DNA of 36,542 bases from Bradyrhizobium iriomotense (GCF_018130765.1 NZ_JAFCJZ010000040.1:1-36542), one strand, 5' to 3'. Positions 22,854 to 32,567 are shown, counted from the first letter of the stretch. The notes: a model not told the origin generated them from the sequence alone. Translations and numbers: made by a program.

Positions 22854-23909
22854 TCAGACGCCGCTGTCGCTGCGCTCTCTCACATAGGCGGCTTCAGGCG
22901 CCGGGCCGGGGTCGAGCTTGAGCGCCGCCTGCTGCAAGCGCTTCGATCGGGCACCGATTATAACTTCGCGAAACGTCAGCAAGATTACAGATATGACGAA
23001 GGGGGACAGATAATAGAGCACGCGGAACAGGAGCATGCCGCCGAGGAGCTCCTCCCGGTCCATCTGCCAGAGGCCGACCAGCATGGCGGCGTCGAACACG
23101 CCGAGGCCGCCGGGCGAGTGGCTGGCAAAGCCGAGCAGGGTCGCCGAGACGAAGATCACCGCGACCACGACGAAGCCGAGATTGGGCTCGTCCGGAACCA
23201 GCACGTACATCGCCAGCGCGCAGAAGCCGAGGTCGATGATACCGATCGCGATCTGGAGCAGCGTCAGCGGTCCGCCCGGCAGCACCACGGTCCAGGGCCC
23301 GCGTCCGACCACGCGCGGCTGGGTCCAGACCCAGACCACATAGGCGACCAGCGCCATGATGATCATCAGCGCCAGCGTCCGGTTCAGCCAGGGCGGAAGC
23401 TGGTCGATCGAGGCCGCCGCCTCCGGATGGTAGGAGATGCCGAGGCCGAGCACAGCGGCATTGCCGAGCCAGAAGGTCAGGCCGGCGAGGAAGCAGATCT
23501 TCGCGACGTCGATCGCGTTCAGCCCGTAGGCCGAATAGATGCGATAGCGCACCGCACCACCGGTGAAGACACTGGCGCCGACATTGTGGCCGATCGAGTA
23601 GCTGGTGAAGGCGGCGAGCGCGTTGATGCGATAGGGTACGTGGGCGTGGCCGATCGCGCGCGTGGCGAACAGGTCGTAGAAGGTCAGGGTGAAATAGCCG
23701 GCGGCGACGAACAGCGCGGCCATCGCAATCTGGCTCGGCTCGGTGCTCTTGATCGCTTCGAGGACCTCGTTGACATCGATGCCGCGCAGCATGTGATAGA
23801 GCACATAGCAAGCGATGCCGATGACCGCGACGCTGATCACAACTCCAAGCTTATGCAGGATTTGCTTCTGGCGCAGAAACGTCATCGCCCTGCGTATGGC
23901 TTCCAGCAT
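22854..23909 (-). CDS. UPF0104 / lysylphosphatidylglycerol-synthase-type membrane protein
   Basis: The 351-residue protein has about eight hydrophobic helices and matches the flippase-like membrane domain family (YbhN, UPF0104, related to the MprF membrane part). Support comes from GHNVGASVFTGGAVRYRIYS near 103-122 and FASHSPGGLGVFDAAML near 264-280. LFRVLYYLSPFVISVILL follows near the end, another usual block. Members move or modify lipid-linked molecules, but the substrate here is unknown. The catalytic LPG synthase domain is absent. The ATG at 23909 follows GAGG; a second ATG is eight codons later. It lies 88 bases upstream of phoR on the same strand and might be cotranscribed with it. Confidence 0.82.
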   Translation of the reverse strand: MLEAIRRAMTFLRQKQILHKLGVVISVAVIGIACYVLYHMLRGIDVNEVLEAIKSTEPSQIAMAALFVAAGYFTLTFYDLFATRAIGHAHVPYRINALAAFTSYSIGHNVGASVFTGGAVRYRIYSAYGLNAIDVAKICFLAGLTFWLGNAAVLGLGISYHPEAAASIDQLPPWLNRTLALMIIMALVAYVVWVWTQPRVVGRGPWTVVLPGGPLTLLQIAIGIIDLGFCALAMYVLVPDEPNLGFVVVAVIFVSATLLGFASHSPGGLGVFDAAMLVGLWQMDREELLGGMLLFRVLYYLSPFVISVILLTFREVIIGARSKRLQQAALKLDPGPAPEAAYVRERSDSGV

Positions 23910-24349
23910 CTAGACCTCGAACAACACTTCAGCGACCAGGACGGCCGGCGAACAGGCGACCGACGCACAGGCACTCGACGGCCCCTCACCGTCGGCTCCG
24001 GCATCGCGCACGCCCCCCGCCTCTCCACTAGCGCGTTTTGGCGCGGAGTGGAATTCGGCAATTCGAACAAAAACGCGTGCCTTCAATGTTTTAGGCAGGT
24101 TGCGAGCTCCGGATGCACGGTTTGGCGCTTTCGGCGGCAAGGCTTGACGCGAATCTCCGTGGCAATCCTGCGCAGCCGCCATGAAGTTTTGATGATTTCG
24201 GCCGCACAATGTTCCTTCACGCCTTAAGCCGAAATCAATCTATGGGCCGCGCCGGCCCGTTGAAAGAGGGGCCATCCCGGAGTCTCGTTCACGGATTCCG
24301 GATGCGCCGGAGGCGCCTGCTGACCCAATGGTCAGGGTGCATGGCAACA
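23910..24349. other. Intergenic region of 440 bases without a supported gene
   Basis: No convincing gene is seen. A 99-codon minus-strand open frame exists but looks like chance coding in GC-rich DNA. The one clear structure is the inverted repeat at 24031-24077. The promoter of the downstream membrane gene probably lies in the left half. Confidence 0.5.
24031..24077. repeat. Palindromic element, type F
   Basis: CGCGTTTT (24032-24039) is inverted as AAAACGCG (24070-24077). Between them, GGAATTCGGC and ATTCGAAC hold shorter internal symmetry. The GCGTTTT...AAAACGC layout resembles a short repeat common between Rhizobiales genes. Only one copy is in this window. Confidence 0.5.
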
Positions 24350-24655
24350 TCACACAGCCGATGGCGGCGCGGTGCGCGCGACCACCCGGTCGCGCAACCA
24401 GGCACCGATGGTGCAGCCGACCAGGTAGCAGGCGAACATGATCAGGCCGAGGTCGAGCCAGTAGCCGAAACGGCCGGGGACCACATGCGCGAACGAGGCC
24501 GCGACCAGGCCCGCGGCGAGCAAGGCGAGCCAGCGCGCGGTGACCTTCGAGGTGCCGTTGCCGCGCTGGACCACCGAAATCCAGCCCATGCAGAAGCCCA
24601 GCAGCACCGAACCGATCAGCCAGCCCATATGGAACGAGACGAGATAGGGCATCAT
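24350..24655 (-). CDS. Small membrane protein of unknown function
   Basis: The 101-residue product has three hydrophobic helices: about 2-24 (PYLVSFHMGWLIGSVLLGF), 40-60 (RWLALLAAGLVAASFAHVV) and 64-88 (GYWLDLGLIMFACYLVGCTIGAWL). There is no recognisable domain. Its ATG overlaps the stop of the upstream OmpA-domain gene (ATGA at 24655), which points to translational coupling and a shared envelope role. A GTG one codon upstream and an ATG one codon downstream are other possible starts. Confidence 0.75.
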   Translation of the reverse strand: MMPYLVSFHMGWLIGSVLLGFCMGWISVVQRGNGTSKVTARWLALLAAGLVAASFAHVVPGRFGYWLDLGLIMFACYLVGCTIGAWLRDRVVARTAPPSAV

Positions 24656-26049
24656 CACCTCACCAGAAATTCGATGCGGCGGTTTTGCGCCTTGCCGTCG
24701 TCGGTATCGTTGCCGGCGACGGGCTGCGTCGCGCCATAGCCGACCGCACTGAAGCGGCTGGCGGGCAGGCCGGCTTTGACGAGGTAGTCGATCACCGCCT
24801 GCGCCCGCTTCTCGGACAGCGCCTGGTTGAAGGAATCCTCGCCGTCGGCATCGGTGTGACCTGCAACCTCGATATTGGCGTTAGGGCAGCGCAGCGCCGT
24901 CTCAATGAGATGGTCGAGGATGCCGGCGGAGTCCGGATCGATGTCGGCGCGCTTGGCGGCGAAGCGGATCTTGCCCTTGCCCAGGAGCTCGGAGAACAAT
25001 TGCTGGCAGACCGTGCCGTCGACCGGGCCTGCCGCCGGCTTCACGGTGATCTCCGGCTTGTACTGCCAGGTCTTTGGAAAATCCTTGCCGAGGCCGGCGC
25101 GAATGTCGTTGGCGGCCCCTTCATAGAGCGCATCGCCCGACAGCTTCACCTCGCGGTCGGAGACCACGAGCGTGCCGGTCGACAGCCGCGACAGCGCGCC
25201 GAGCGCCGCGACCACGGCGGGGTTGAACGAGGCAGGCGCGCCTATGCTGGACTTGAGATTGTCGACGACCTTTTCGCCAAAGAACTTTCGCGAGGCGCTG
25301 GTGGCGATCGCGGCGTGGACATTGTTGTCGGGGACGTAGCCGGTCAGCGTCACGGTCGCGGCCACCGGATCCTTGTAGGCCTGGAAGATGTAGGGCGGCG
25401 CCTTGATCTCGTTGGCGGCGATCGAGAACCCCTCGGGCAGATTCTTCAGCGCGGCCGCGATCGCCTCGCGACCGCCGAGCTCGCGCGCCATGCCCGACAG
25501 ATTGACCTTGGTGTCTGATATCGTGATCTTGCCGTCCTTGAGCTTGCCGATCTGGTCGAGCAGCAGCATCGCGGCCGCCTCGAAGCGCGGCGGCGCACCA
25601 CGGGCGAGACCCATCTGATCGGCCACCTCGACGCCGCCGACCTCCTTGCGCGCTGCCTCGGTCAGGCGGGCCTTCATTGACGGCAGGGGGGCGGAACCCG
25701 ACAGCGTCACCCGCACCACGTCGCGCTCGGCATTCCAGACGAAGGGTTTTGCCTCGGGAACGAGGCGGGTCCGGTCGTCGACCAGGCGCACGCCCGGGAC
25801 GAGCTCGACCGCCATCACCGCATCGCGACGCCCCTCCTCGGAAAAGGCGTCCGCCGCCAAGCTGACGTCGCGGCCGTCCACCGCGATCCGGGTCTTGTCC
25901 AGAACGGTATCCTTCAACGCCGCCGAGCTGCGGGCGGACAAATCCGCCTCAACCGGCAAGGTATTATTCCAGGCCGCAAATCCCCACATGACGGCCAGGG
26001 GAATCAGCCCCAGCCACCATTTGCTGGCCCACCTGAAAAGCTTCTGCAT
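24655..26049 (-). CDS. BON-domain and OmpA-domain envelope protein
   Basis: The 464-residue protein has one N-terminal membrane anchor (about 9-28, WWLGLIPLAVMWGFAAW). Two or three BON-like modules follow in the middle; the clearest are around residues 175-265 (ISDTKVNLSGMA... VTLTGYVPD) and 290-335 (LVVSDREVKLSGDAL). The C-terminal OmpA domain binds peptidoglycan: FAAKRADIDPDSAGILD, IEVAGHTDADG, NQALSEKRAQAVIDYLV and AVGYGATQPVA are its hallmarks. It should tether the inner membrane to the cell wall. The ATG at 26049 was preferred over a TTG 36 bases upstream because it puts the anchor at the N terminus. The layout (anchor, BON, OmpA) recalls mycobacterial ArfA, but orthology is not implied. 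Confidence 0.87.
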   Translation of the reverse strand: MQKLFRWASKWWLGLIPLAVMWGFAAWNNTLPVEADLSARSSAALKDTVLDKTRIAVDGRDVSLAADAFSEEGRRDAVMAVELVPGVRLVDDRTRLVPEAKPFVWNAERDVVRVTLSGSAPLPSMKARLTEAARKEVGGVEVADQMGLARGAPPRFEAAAMLLLDQIGKLKDGKITISDTKVNLSGMARELGGREAIAAALKNLPEGFSIAANEIKAPPYIFQAYKDPVAATVTLTGYVPDNNVHAAIATSASRKFFGEKVVDNLKSSIGAPASFNPAVVAALGALSRLSTGTLVVSDREVKLSGDALYEGAANDIRAGLGKDFPKTWQYKPEITVKPAAGPVDGTVCQQLFSELLGKGKIRFAAKRADIDPDSAGILDHLIETALRCPNANIEVAGHTDADGEDSFNQALSEKRAQAVIDYLVKAGLPASRFSAVGYGATQPVAGNDTDDGKAQNRRIEFLVR

Positions 26050-26216
26050 TCGACGACCCGAACTCTGGAACCGGAGACAAAACAAACCCTTGGCGGGCTG
26101 TCAAACCGGAAATCGTGCCCTTCCGAGGGCCTGGCGTGGACAATTGGAATAACTTTTTCTTCAAGGGTCCTTCCTTAGAGTTGAGGGCGGAATGCCCGGG
26201 GGTCCGCCAGCCTGCA

Positions 26217-27275
26217 ATGAAACAACTCCGCAACAACGTGATCCGCGCCGGGCTGGGGGCGCTCTACTTCAGTGGTGCGCACCATCTGCTGCGTCCGCTG
26301 CTCTCGGGCGTCGGCGCCATTTTCATGCTGCACCACGTGCGGCCGGCCCGCGAGGACGCGTTCCAGCCGAACCGGCATCTCGAAGTCACCCCCGAGTTCC
26401 TGCGCGCGACGCTGAACCATCTGCGCACGCGCGACATCGACATCGTCAGCATGGACGAGCTGCATGAGCGGCTGGTGCAGGGTCGGTTCGAGCGCCGCTT
26501 CGCCGCCTTCACGCTGGACGACGGCTATCGCGACAATCTGGACTATGCGCTGCCGGTGCTGCGCGAATTTGACGCGCCTTTGGCGGTCTATGTCGCCAGC
26601 GATTTCGCGGAAGGCACCGGGCGGCTGTGGTGGACCGCGCTGGAGGCCGTGATCGCCAAGGCCGACCAGATCGAGGTCAAGATCGGCAATTCCGCGCTGC
26701 GGCTCGATGCGACGACGCCGGCCACAAAGCAGGCAACGTTCGACCGCCTACACGACTGGCTGCGCGCACTGCCCGGCGAGCATGATCTGGCGCGCGAGAT
26801 CGCGGCGCTCTGCACCAGGCACGGTGTCGACATGGAAGCACTGTGCCGCAGCCTCTGCCTGTCCTGGGACGGCGTGAAGCAATTGGCCGCGGATCCGCTG
26901 GTCACGATCGGCGCGCACTCGATCAGCCATTGCAATCTCGCGAGGCAGAACGAAGAGATCGCCGCGCAGGAAATGGCGGTCAGCCGCGCGCGGATCGAGC
27001 AGGCGCTGGAGCGTCCCGTGCTGCACTTCGCTTATCCCTATGGCGACCGCGACGCGGCGGGCGAGCGTGAATTCACACTGGCCGCCTCCGCCGGCTTCAA
27101 GACGGCGGTGACGACGCGGCCCGGCATGCTGTTCGCCGAGAACGCCGGCCACATGACCGCCCTGCCGCGCGTCTCGCTCAACGGCAACTACCAGGACACG
27201 CGGATTCTGCCGGTGCTGACCTCGGGCGCTGCGACTGCGATGTGGAACGGCTTTCGACGGATCGCGGCGGCGTAG
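26217..27275 (+). CDS. Polysaccharide deacetylase family protein
   Basis: This 352-residue protein belongs to the NodB-homology (carbohydrate esterase 4) family, metal-dependent enzymes that remove acetyl groups from sugars. FTLDDGYRDNLDYALPVL near 98-115 holds the catalytic Asp pair. GAHSISHCNL near 237 gives the H-xxx-H metal ligands. FAYPYGDRD near 276 is the third block. The N terminus (NNVIRAGLGALYFSGAHHLLRPLLSG, then IFMLHHVRP) has no clear signal peptide, so it may act in the cytosol or at the inner membrane. The ATG at 26217 is the usual family start MKQLRNNVIR. It is divergent from the BON/OmpA gene. The substrate, perhaps an exopolysaccharide or lipid-linked sugar, is unknown. Confidence 0.88.
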   Translation: MKQLRNNVIRAGLGALYFSGAHHLLRPLLSGVGAIFMLHHVRPAREDAFQPNRHLEVTPEFLRATLNHLRTRDIDIVSMDELHERLVQGRFERRFAAFTLDDGYRDNLDYALPVLREFDAPLAVYVASDFAEGTGRLWWTALEAVIAKADQIEVKIGNSALRLDATTPATKQATFDRLHDWLRALPGEHDLAREIAALCTRHGVDMEALCRSLCLSWDGVKQLAADPLVTIGAHSISHCNLARQNEEIAAQEMAVSRARIEQALERPVLHFAYPYGDRDAAGEREFTLAASAGFKTAVTTRPGMLFAENAGHMTALPRVSLNGNYQDTRILPVLTSGAATAMWNGFRRIAAA

Positions 27276-27292
27276 TCTCCGCAATCTCCGCT

Positions 27293-27451
27293 GTCGTCCC
27301 GGACAAGCGCGCCCTAAGCGCGCGCCGATCCGGGATCCATACCGCGGAATCTATCGATTGCGATCGGTATCAATCCCGAACGACCAATCTTCGCCAAACA
27401 TCTCCCTGTGGTTATGGGTCCCGGATCTGCGCTCCGCTTGTCCGGGACGAC
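27293..27451. repeat. Long palindromic intergenic repeat, type C (copy 3)
   Basis: GTCGTCCCGGACAAGCGCGC opens it and GCTTGTCCGGGACGAC closes it, with GATCCGGGATCCATA against TTATGGGTCCCGGATC inside. It precedes the SDR gene, and copy 4 follows that gene. Confidence 0.87.
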
Positions 27452-27559
27452 ACCGAGTTAGTTGGACCGCGCTCGCGATACACTCGCATCCCATCGCTGC
27501 GCCTTCCTTGACTCCCCTCCCCGTCCCGCCCACAACGGGCGCCAACCAAGGGAGGTATC

Positions 27560-28360
27560 ATGTTCAACGATCTGTTCTCGCTCAAAGGCCGCATCGCGCT
27601 CGTGACCGGCGGCTCGCGCGGCATCGGCAAGATGATCGCGGCGGGATTCCTCAGCGCCGGAGCTGCGAAGGTCTACATCACTGCGCGCAAGGCCGGCCCG
27701 TGCGAGGCGACCGCGCAAGAACTCACCGCGCAATATGGCGGTGAATGCATCGCGCTGCCGATCGACATCTCCACCGTCGAAGGCTGCGACAGGCTCGCCG
27801 GCGAAATCGTCAAGCTCGAGCCGAAGCTCGACATCCTCGTCAACAATGCGGGCGCGGCCTGGGGCGCAGAGTTCGACGAATTCCCCGAAAGCGGCTGGGA
27901 CAAGGTCATGGACCTCAACGTCAAGTCGCTGTTCTTCCTGACCAAGGCACTGGCAAAGCCGCTCCGCGCGGCAGCCAGCGCGGAACGTCCGGCGAAGGTG
28001 ATCAACATCGCCTCGGTCGACGGCATCTTCGTCAATCCGAGCGAGACCTATTCCTACGCCGCCAGCAAGGCCGCCGTGATCCATCTGACGCGGCGCATGG
28101 CGACGAAACTGATCAAGGACAACATCAACGTCACCGCGATCGCGCCGGGCGCGTTCAAGTCCGACATGAACCGCGCAGCGCGCGACCACGCTGACGAAGT
28201 CGCCAAGCGCATTCCGGCGCGCCGCATCGGAACCGACGAGGACATGGCGGGCGTCGCGATCTATCTCGCCTCGCGCGCGGGCGATTACGTGGTCGGCAAC
28301 ACCATCGCCGTCGATGGCGGCGTGGTGTATGCGAATGCCGGGCTGGAGATTGCGGGGTAG
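27560..28360 (+). CDS. Short-chain dehydrogenase/reductase (SDR)
   Basis: The 266-residue product is a classical NAD(P)-dependent SDR. The cofactor motif is TGGSRGIGK (16-24). DIST and LVNNAGAAWG follow, then the catalytic Ser in INIASVDG and the YSYAASK motif (Tyr and Lys) near 168-174. The C-terminal TIAVDGGV is a standard ending. The ATG at 27560 has GGGAGG at good distance. R37-type residues in ITARKAG suggest NADP preference. The overall pattern resembles RhlG-like 3-oxoacyl reductases, but the substrate is not certain. It is a single gene enclosed by two type C repeats. Confidence 0.92.
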   Translation: MFNDLFSLKGRIALVTGGSRGIGKMIAAGFLSAGAAKVYITARKAGPCEATAQELTAQYGGECIALPIDISTVEGCDRLAGEIVKLEPKLDILVNNAGAAWGAEFDEFPESGWDKVMDLNVKSLFFLTKALAKPLRAAASAERPAKVINIASVDGIFVNPSETYSYAASKAAVIHLTRRMATKLIKDNINVTAIAPGAFKSDMNRAARDHADEVAKRIPARRIGTDEDMAGVAIYLASRAGDYVVGNTIAVDGGVVYANAGLEIAG

Positions 28361-28428
28361 CTGAACCGGGGGACTAAGAGAGCGAGCGCGCTGGTTGATA
28401 GACGCGACGCCCTCACCTCATATTCAGT

Positions 28429-28612
28429 GTCGTCCCGGACAGGCGAGCAAAGCGAGCGCAGATCCGGGATCCATAATCACAGGGAGTAGTTTGGCGAAGA
28501 CCTCGTGGTTGCCTGCTCGCGCCACGACCTCTCCCTGGGGCTATGGGTCCCGGATCTGCACAAACGCCTGGCAACGCTATGCGTTGCCAGGCGTTTGCTT
28601 GTCCGGGACGAC
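28429..28612. repeat. Long palindromic intergenic repeat, type C (copy 4)
   Basis: GTCGTCCCGGACAGGCGAGC at the left is inverted as GCTTGTCCGGGACGAC at the right. Inside the right arm is a nested perfect hairpin (28561-28577 with 28581-28597, 17 bp, three-base loop) built on GGCAACGC/GCGTTGCC. The element lies between the SDR gene and the end of boxB. Confidence 0.88.
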
Positions 28613-28631
28613 AGCTGAGTATGAGGCCCGC

Positions 28632-30083
<1,452 letters not shown>

Positions 30084-30104
30084 GGCCGTGCTCCTTGGTC
30101 CGTC

Positions 30105-30226
30105 TCGTGTCCCGGACGCAGTGCGGCGCGAAGTGCTGCACTGCCGAGCCGGGACCTATTGCTCGGTCTGTGTGGGTCCCGGTTCTGCGTCGCACCGCTT
30201 CGCGCTGCGCCGCGCCCGGGACACGA
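30105..30226. repeat. Palindromic intergenic repeat, type D
   Basis: TCGTGTCCCGGACGCAGTGC is matched at the other end by GCGCCGCGCCCGGGACACGA. GAGCCGGGACC and GGGTCCCGGTTCTGC lie inside. It resembles type C in plan but has different ends. It occupies almost the whole boxC-boxB gap. Confidence 0.78.
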
Positions 30227-30232
30227 AAGTCG

Positions 30233-31921
30233 TTACACCCGCGTCATATCGAATTTCGGCTTCTGGCCGCTGCCGTAACGGCGCAGCGCGCCTTCCTCGC
30301 CGACCGCGTTCGGGCGCTGGAAGATCCAGTTTTGCCAGGCGGTGAGGCGCGCGAAGATCTTGGACTCCATCGTCTCGGGGCCGACGAAGCGCAGGCTCGC
30401 TTCCATGCCGGTGAGACTGTCCGGCGAGAAGCTGGCGCGCTCCTCCAAGAACACGCGGACCTCGTCGTCCCAGTCGATGTCGTCGAGCGCGAAGGTGACG
30501 AGGCCGAGTTCTTCCGCCTGCTCGGCGTCGAGGGCGGTGCCGAGCGTCGCTTCCGCGCGCTCCACGTCGGATGGATCGGCCTGGAAGCGCGATTCCAGCC
30601 GCGTCAGGCCATGGCTCATCGGATAGGGGCCGAAATTCATCGCCGACAGCTCGATCGACGGCGGCGGACGGTTGTCGCCCTGGCGCGTGCCGATCAGCAT
30701 GTAGGAGCGGTCGGCGGCGAACACGAGCTCGGCGAGCGTGCCGGCAAAGCAGGAACCGGGCTCGACCAGCGTCACCAGCGTGCGCGAGGTGACGTCGATG
30801 CGCTTGAGGACGCGCTTCCAGTAATGCCTGATTTCGTTGACCAGCCAGTGCGCCTTGTTGGCTTCGAGGAATGCGTCGTGCGCCAGCACATGGGCACGAT
30901 CGCCATGGCTCTTGAACACCAGCATCGCGATCTCGAGCTCGTTGATGCGCAAGTGCAGGATGGCGTCGTCGAGCTCGCGCGCCACTTGCAGCGGCCAGAA
31001 CGAAGCACCCTGCGCCATCATGCCGTCGATGTCGGCGGGCGGCGCGGCCTCGGGCGCCTTGATCGAGATGGTGGCGATGCGCGCGGCACGGTCGATGTCG
31101 ACGCTGACAAAGCCGTATTGGATGCTGGTGTCGCCGATGATGCGCTTGAGCGGGGAAAGCGTAATGCCCTTGCCGCTGCCCTTGCGCTTCGAGGCCGCGG
31201 CAAACTCCTTGGCACGCTCGGCGATCTTACCTTCGAGTTTCGAGTTGGGAGCGATCTCGTCGACGAGGCGCCATTGCACGGCGCGCTTGCCCTTCACGCC
31301 TTCCTCGATGGTGCAGAAGAAGTCGGCGTGGTCGCGGCGCACCTTGCGCTTGTCGACAACGCGGGTGAGGCCGCCGGTGCCCGGCAGCACCGCGAGCAGC
31401 GGCACTTCGGGCAGCGCAACGGACGACGCACCGTCATCGGCCAGGATGATGTGGTCGGTGGCAAGCGCCAGCTCATAGCCGCCGCCGGCGGCAGAGCCGT
31501 TCACCACGGTGATGAAGCGCTGGCCTGAATTCTCCGAAGAGTCTTCCATGCCGTTGCGGGTCTCGTTGGTGAACTTGCAGAAATTGACCTTGTGGGCATG
31601 GGTCGAGCCCGCGAGCATGCGGATATTGGCACCGGCGCAGAACACGCGGTTCTTGGCCGAGCGCATCACCACGACCTTCACCTCCGGGTGCTCGAAGCGC
31701 AGGCGCTGGATCGCGTCGGCAAGCTCGATGTCGACGCCGAGATCATAGGAATTGAGCTTGAGCAGGTAGCCCTCGAACAGGCCGCCATTCTCGTCGACGT
31801 CCATGGTCAGCGTCGCGACGTCGCCATCGACCGCAAGCTTCCAGTGCTTGTAGCGGGACGGTTCGGTCTGGAAATCGATGAATGTCGCGCCGCCTGCGAG
31901 GCGCCGATCTTCCCCGGCCAT
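30233..31921 (-). CDS. boxC: 2,3-epoxybenzoyl-CoA dihydrolase BoxC
   Basis: BoxC opens the ring of 2,3-epoxybenzoyl-CoA by hydrolysis, giving 3,4-dehydroadipyl-CoA semialdehyde and formate. The 562-residue protein is an enlarged crotonase. The first half holds VFCAGANIRMLAGSTHAHKV near 105-124 and GSAAGGGYELALATDHIIL near 150-168, forming the oxyanion hole and CoA pocket. LAVLPGTGGLTRV follows near 186. The second half includes VEPGSCFAGTLAELVFAADRS near 393-413. The ATG at 31921 (MAGEDRRL) follows AAGGGTGG; an earlier in-frame ATG at 31972 would add 17 residues across the probable promoter and operator. Confidence 0.96.
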   Translation of the reverse strand: MAGEDRRLAGGATFIDFQTEPSRYKHWKLAVDGDVATLTMDVDENGGLFEGYLLKLNSYDLGVDIELADAIQRLRFEHPEVKVVVMRSAKNRVFCAGANIRMLAGSTHAHKVNFCKFTNETRNGMEDSSENSGQRFITVVNGSAAGGGYELALATDHIILADDGASSVALPEVPLLAVLPGTGGLTRVVDKRKVRRDHADFFCTIEEGVKGKRAVQWRLVDEIAPNSKLEGKIAERAKEFAAASKRKGSGKGITLSPLKRIIGDTSIQYGFVSVDIDRAARIATISIKAPEAAPPADIDGMMAQGASFWPLQVARELDDAILHLRINELEIAMLVFKSHGDRAHVLAHDAFLEANKAHWLVNEIRHYWKRVLKRIDVTSRTLVTLVEPGSCFAGTLAELVFAADRSYMLIGTRQGDNRPPPSIELSAMNFGPYPMSHGLTRLESRFQADPSDVERAEATLGTALDAEQAEELGLVTFALDDIDWDDEVRVFLEERASFSPDSLTGMEASLRFVGPETMESKIFARLTAWQNWIFQRPNAVGEEGALRRYGSGQKPKFDMTRV

Positions 31922-31939
31922 GGGCCACCCTTGAGCTTG

Positions 31940-31945
31940 ATTATA
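31940..31945 (-). promoter_or_regulatory. Candidate -10 element of the boxC promoter
   Basis: The minus strand reads TATAAT, a perfect -10 hexamer, 19 bases before the boxC ATG. The -35 is poor, which suits a regulated promoter. Transcription would start near 31933. Confidence 0.5.
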
Positions 31946-31965
31946 TGTTCTGGCGTTCACCTTTA

Positions 31966-31983
31966 GATGCACAATAGTGCATC
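31966..31983. promoter_or_regulatory. Palindrome with TGCA-N6-TGCA, candidate BoxR operator
   Basis: GATGCACAATAGTGCATC is a 7+7 inverted repeat. It contains TGCA, six bases, then TGCA. TGCA repeats are the known core of operators for the related benzoyl-CoA repressor BzdR. It overlaps the -35 region of the candidate boxC promoter. Confidence 0.6.
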
Positions 31984-32014
31984 TTTTGGAAGGCGTCTAG
32001 CCCTTAAGCGCTCA

Positions 32015-32036
32015 TGCATGCACTTTGTTTCATGCA
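32015..32036. promoter_or_regulatory. Second inverted TGCATG repeat upstream of boxC
   Basis: TGCATG (32015-32020) and CATGCA (32031-32036) are inverted around a ten-base centre. The overlapping string GCACTTTGTTTCAT (32020-32033) recurs, with one change, at 35277-35290 in the ligase/boxR promoter region. This points to a shared regulator. Confidence 0.55.
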
Positions 32037-32042
32037 GATGGC

Positions 32043-32567
32043 CTAGGACCGCACGATAGCGCCAAGCGCAATCCAGTCGGCCTTGGTGAGTTGGGAACGG
32101 CCAAGCTTGGCCTGGAGCAGCGCGGTCAGTGCGGGAATCGGAAAGCTCTCGACAAAGCCGTCGCCGCCGGCCGCCGCCTTGCGCGCGCTCAGGGCACGCA
32201 ACTCTGCCTGCGCATCGCCGAACAGGCGCGCGGCCGAGTGCAGCCGCTGCATCCGCAGTCGCAGATTCGCATTGGCGATATGGATGCAGGCCCGCAGCAG
32301 AATACGCTCGCGGCCGCCTTGCGGCGCTGCGGCCCACACGGCTTCCAGCACCTCCTGCGATTCCCAGAAATAGCCGCGGTCGTTGAGCGCGAGGCCGTAA
32401 CGCAGCGCCGGATGCCGCGCCGGCACATAGCCGCGGAAGGCCGAGGGCACCAGCGCCTTGGCCCTGTCGAGCGTCTCGTAATCGGCGTCGACCCCGCCGG
32501 TCTCGCCCGGCACATAGGCCCATCGCGGCCACGGCAGCGGACCGATCACATGTGAAGGCACATTCAC
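32043..32567 (-). CDS. DUF309 domain protein
   Basis: The 174-residue protein carries the DUF309 pattern: RYGLALNDRGYFWESQEVLEAVWAA near 56-80, where family members have H/W-E-x-H/Q-E-x-x-E-x-x-W, followed by helical QRLHSAARLFGDA. The biochemical function of DUF309 is unknown. The start is a GTG at 32567 supported by GGAGG seven bases upstream; no ATG is in frame nearby. It follows the alpha/beta hydrolase by 18 bases on the same strand, so the two are cotranscribed. boxC begins 121 bases downstream from its own apparent promoter. Confidence 0.8.
   Translation of the reverse strand: MNVPSHVIGPLPWPRWAYVPGETGGVDADYETLDRAKALVPSAFRGYVPARHPALRYGLALNDRGYFWESQEVLEAVWAAAPQGGRERILLRACIHIANANLRLRMQRLHSAARLFGDAQAELRALSARKAAAGGDGFVESFPIPALTALLQAKLGRSQLTKADWIALGAIVRS

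Noticed and set aside
23910..24209. 99-codon minus-strand frame abutting the UPF0104 gene
   Set aside because: It contains the type F palindrome, has no recognisable domain and no convincing ribosome site, so I left the region as intergenic.
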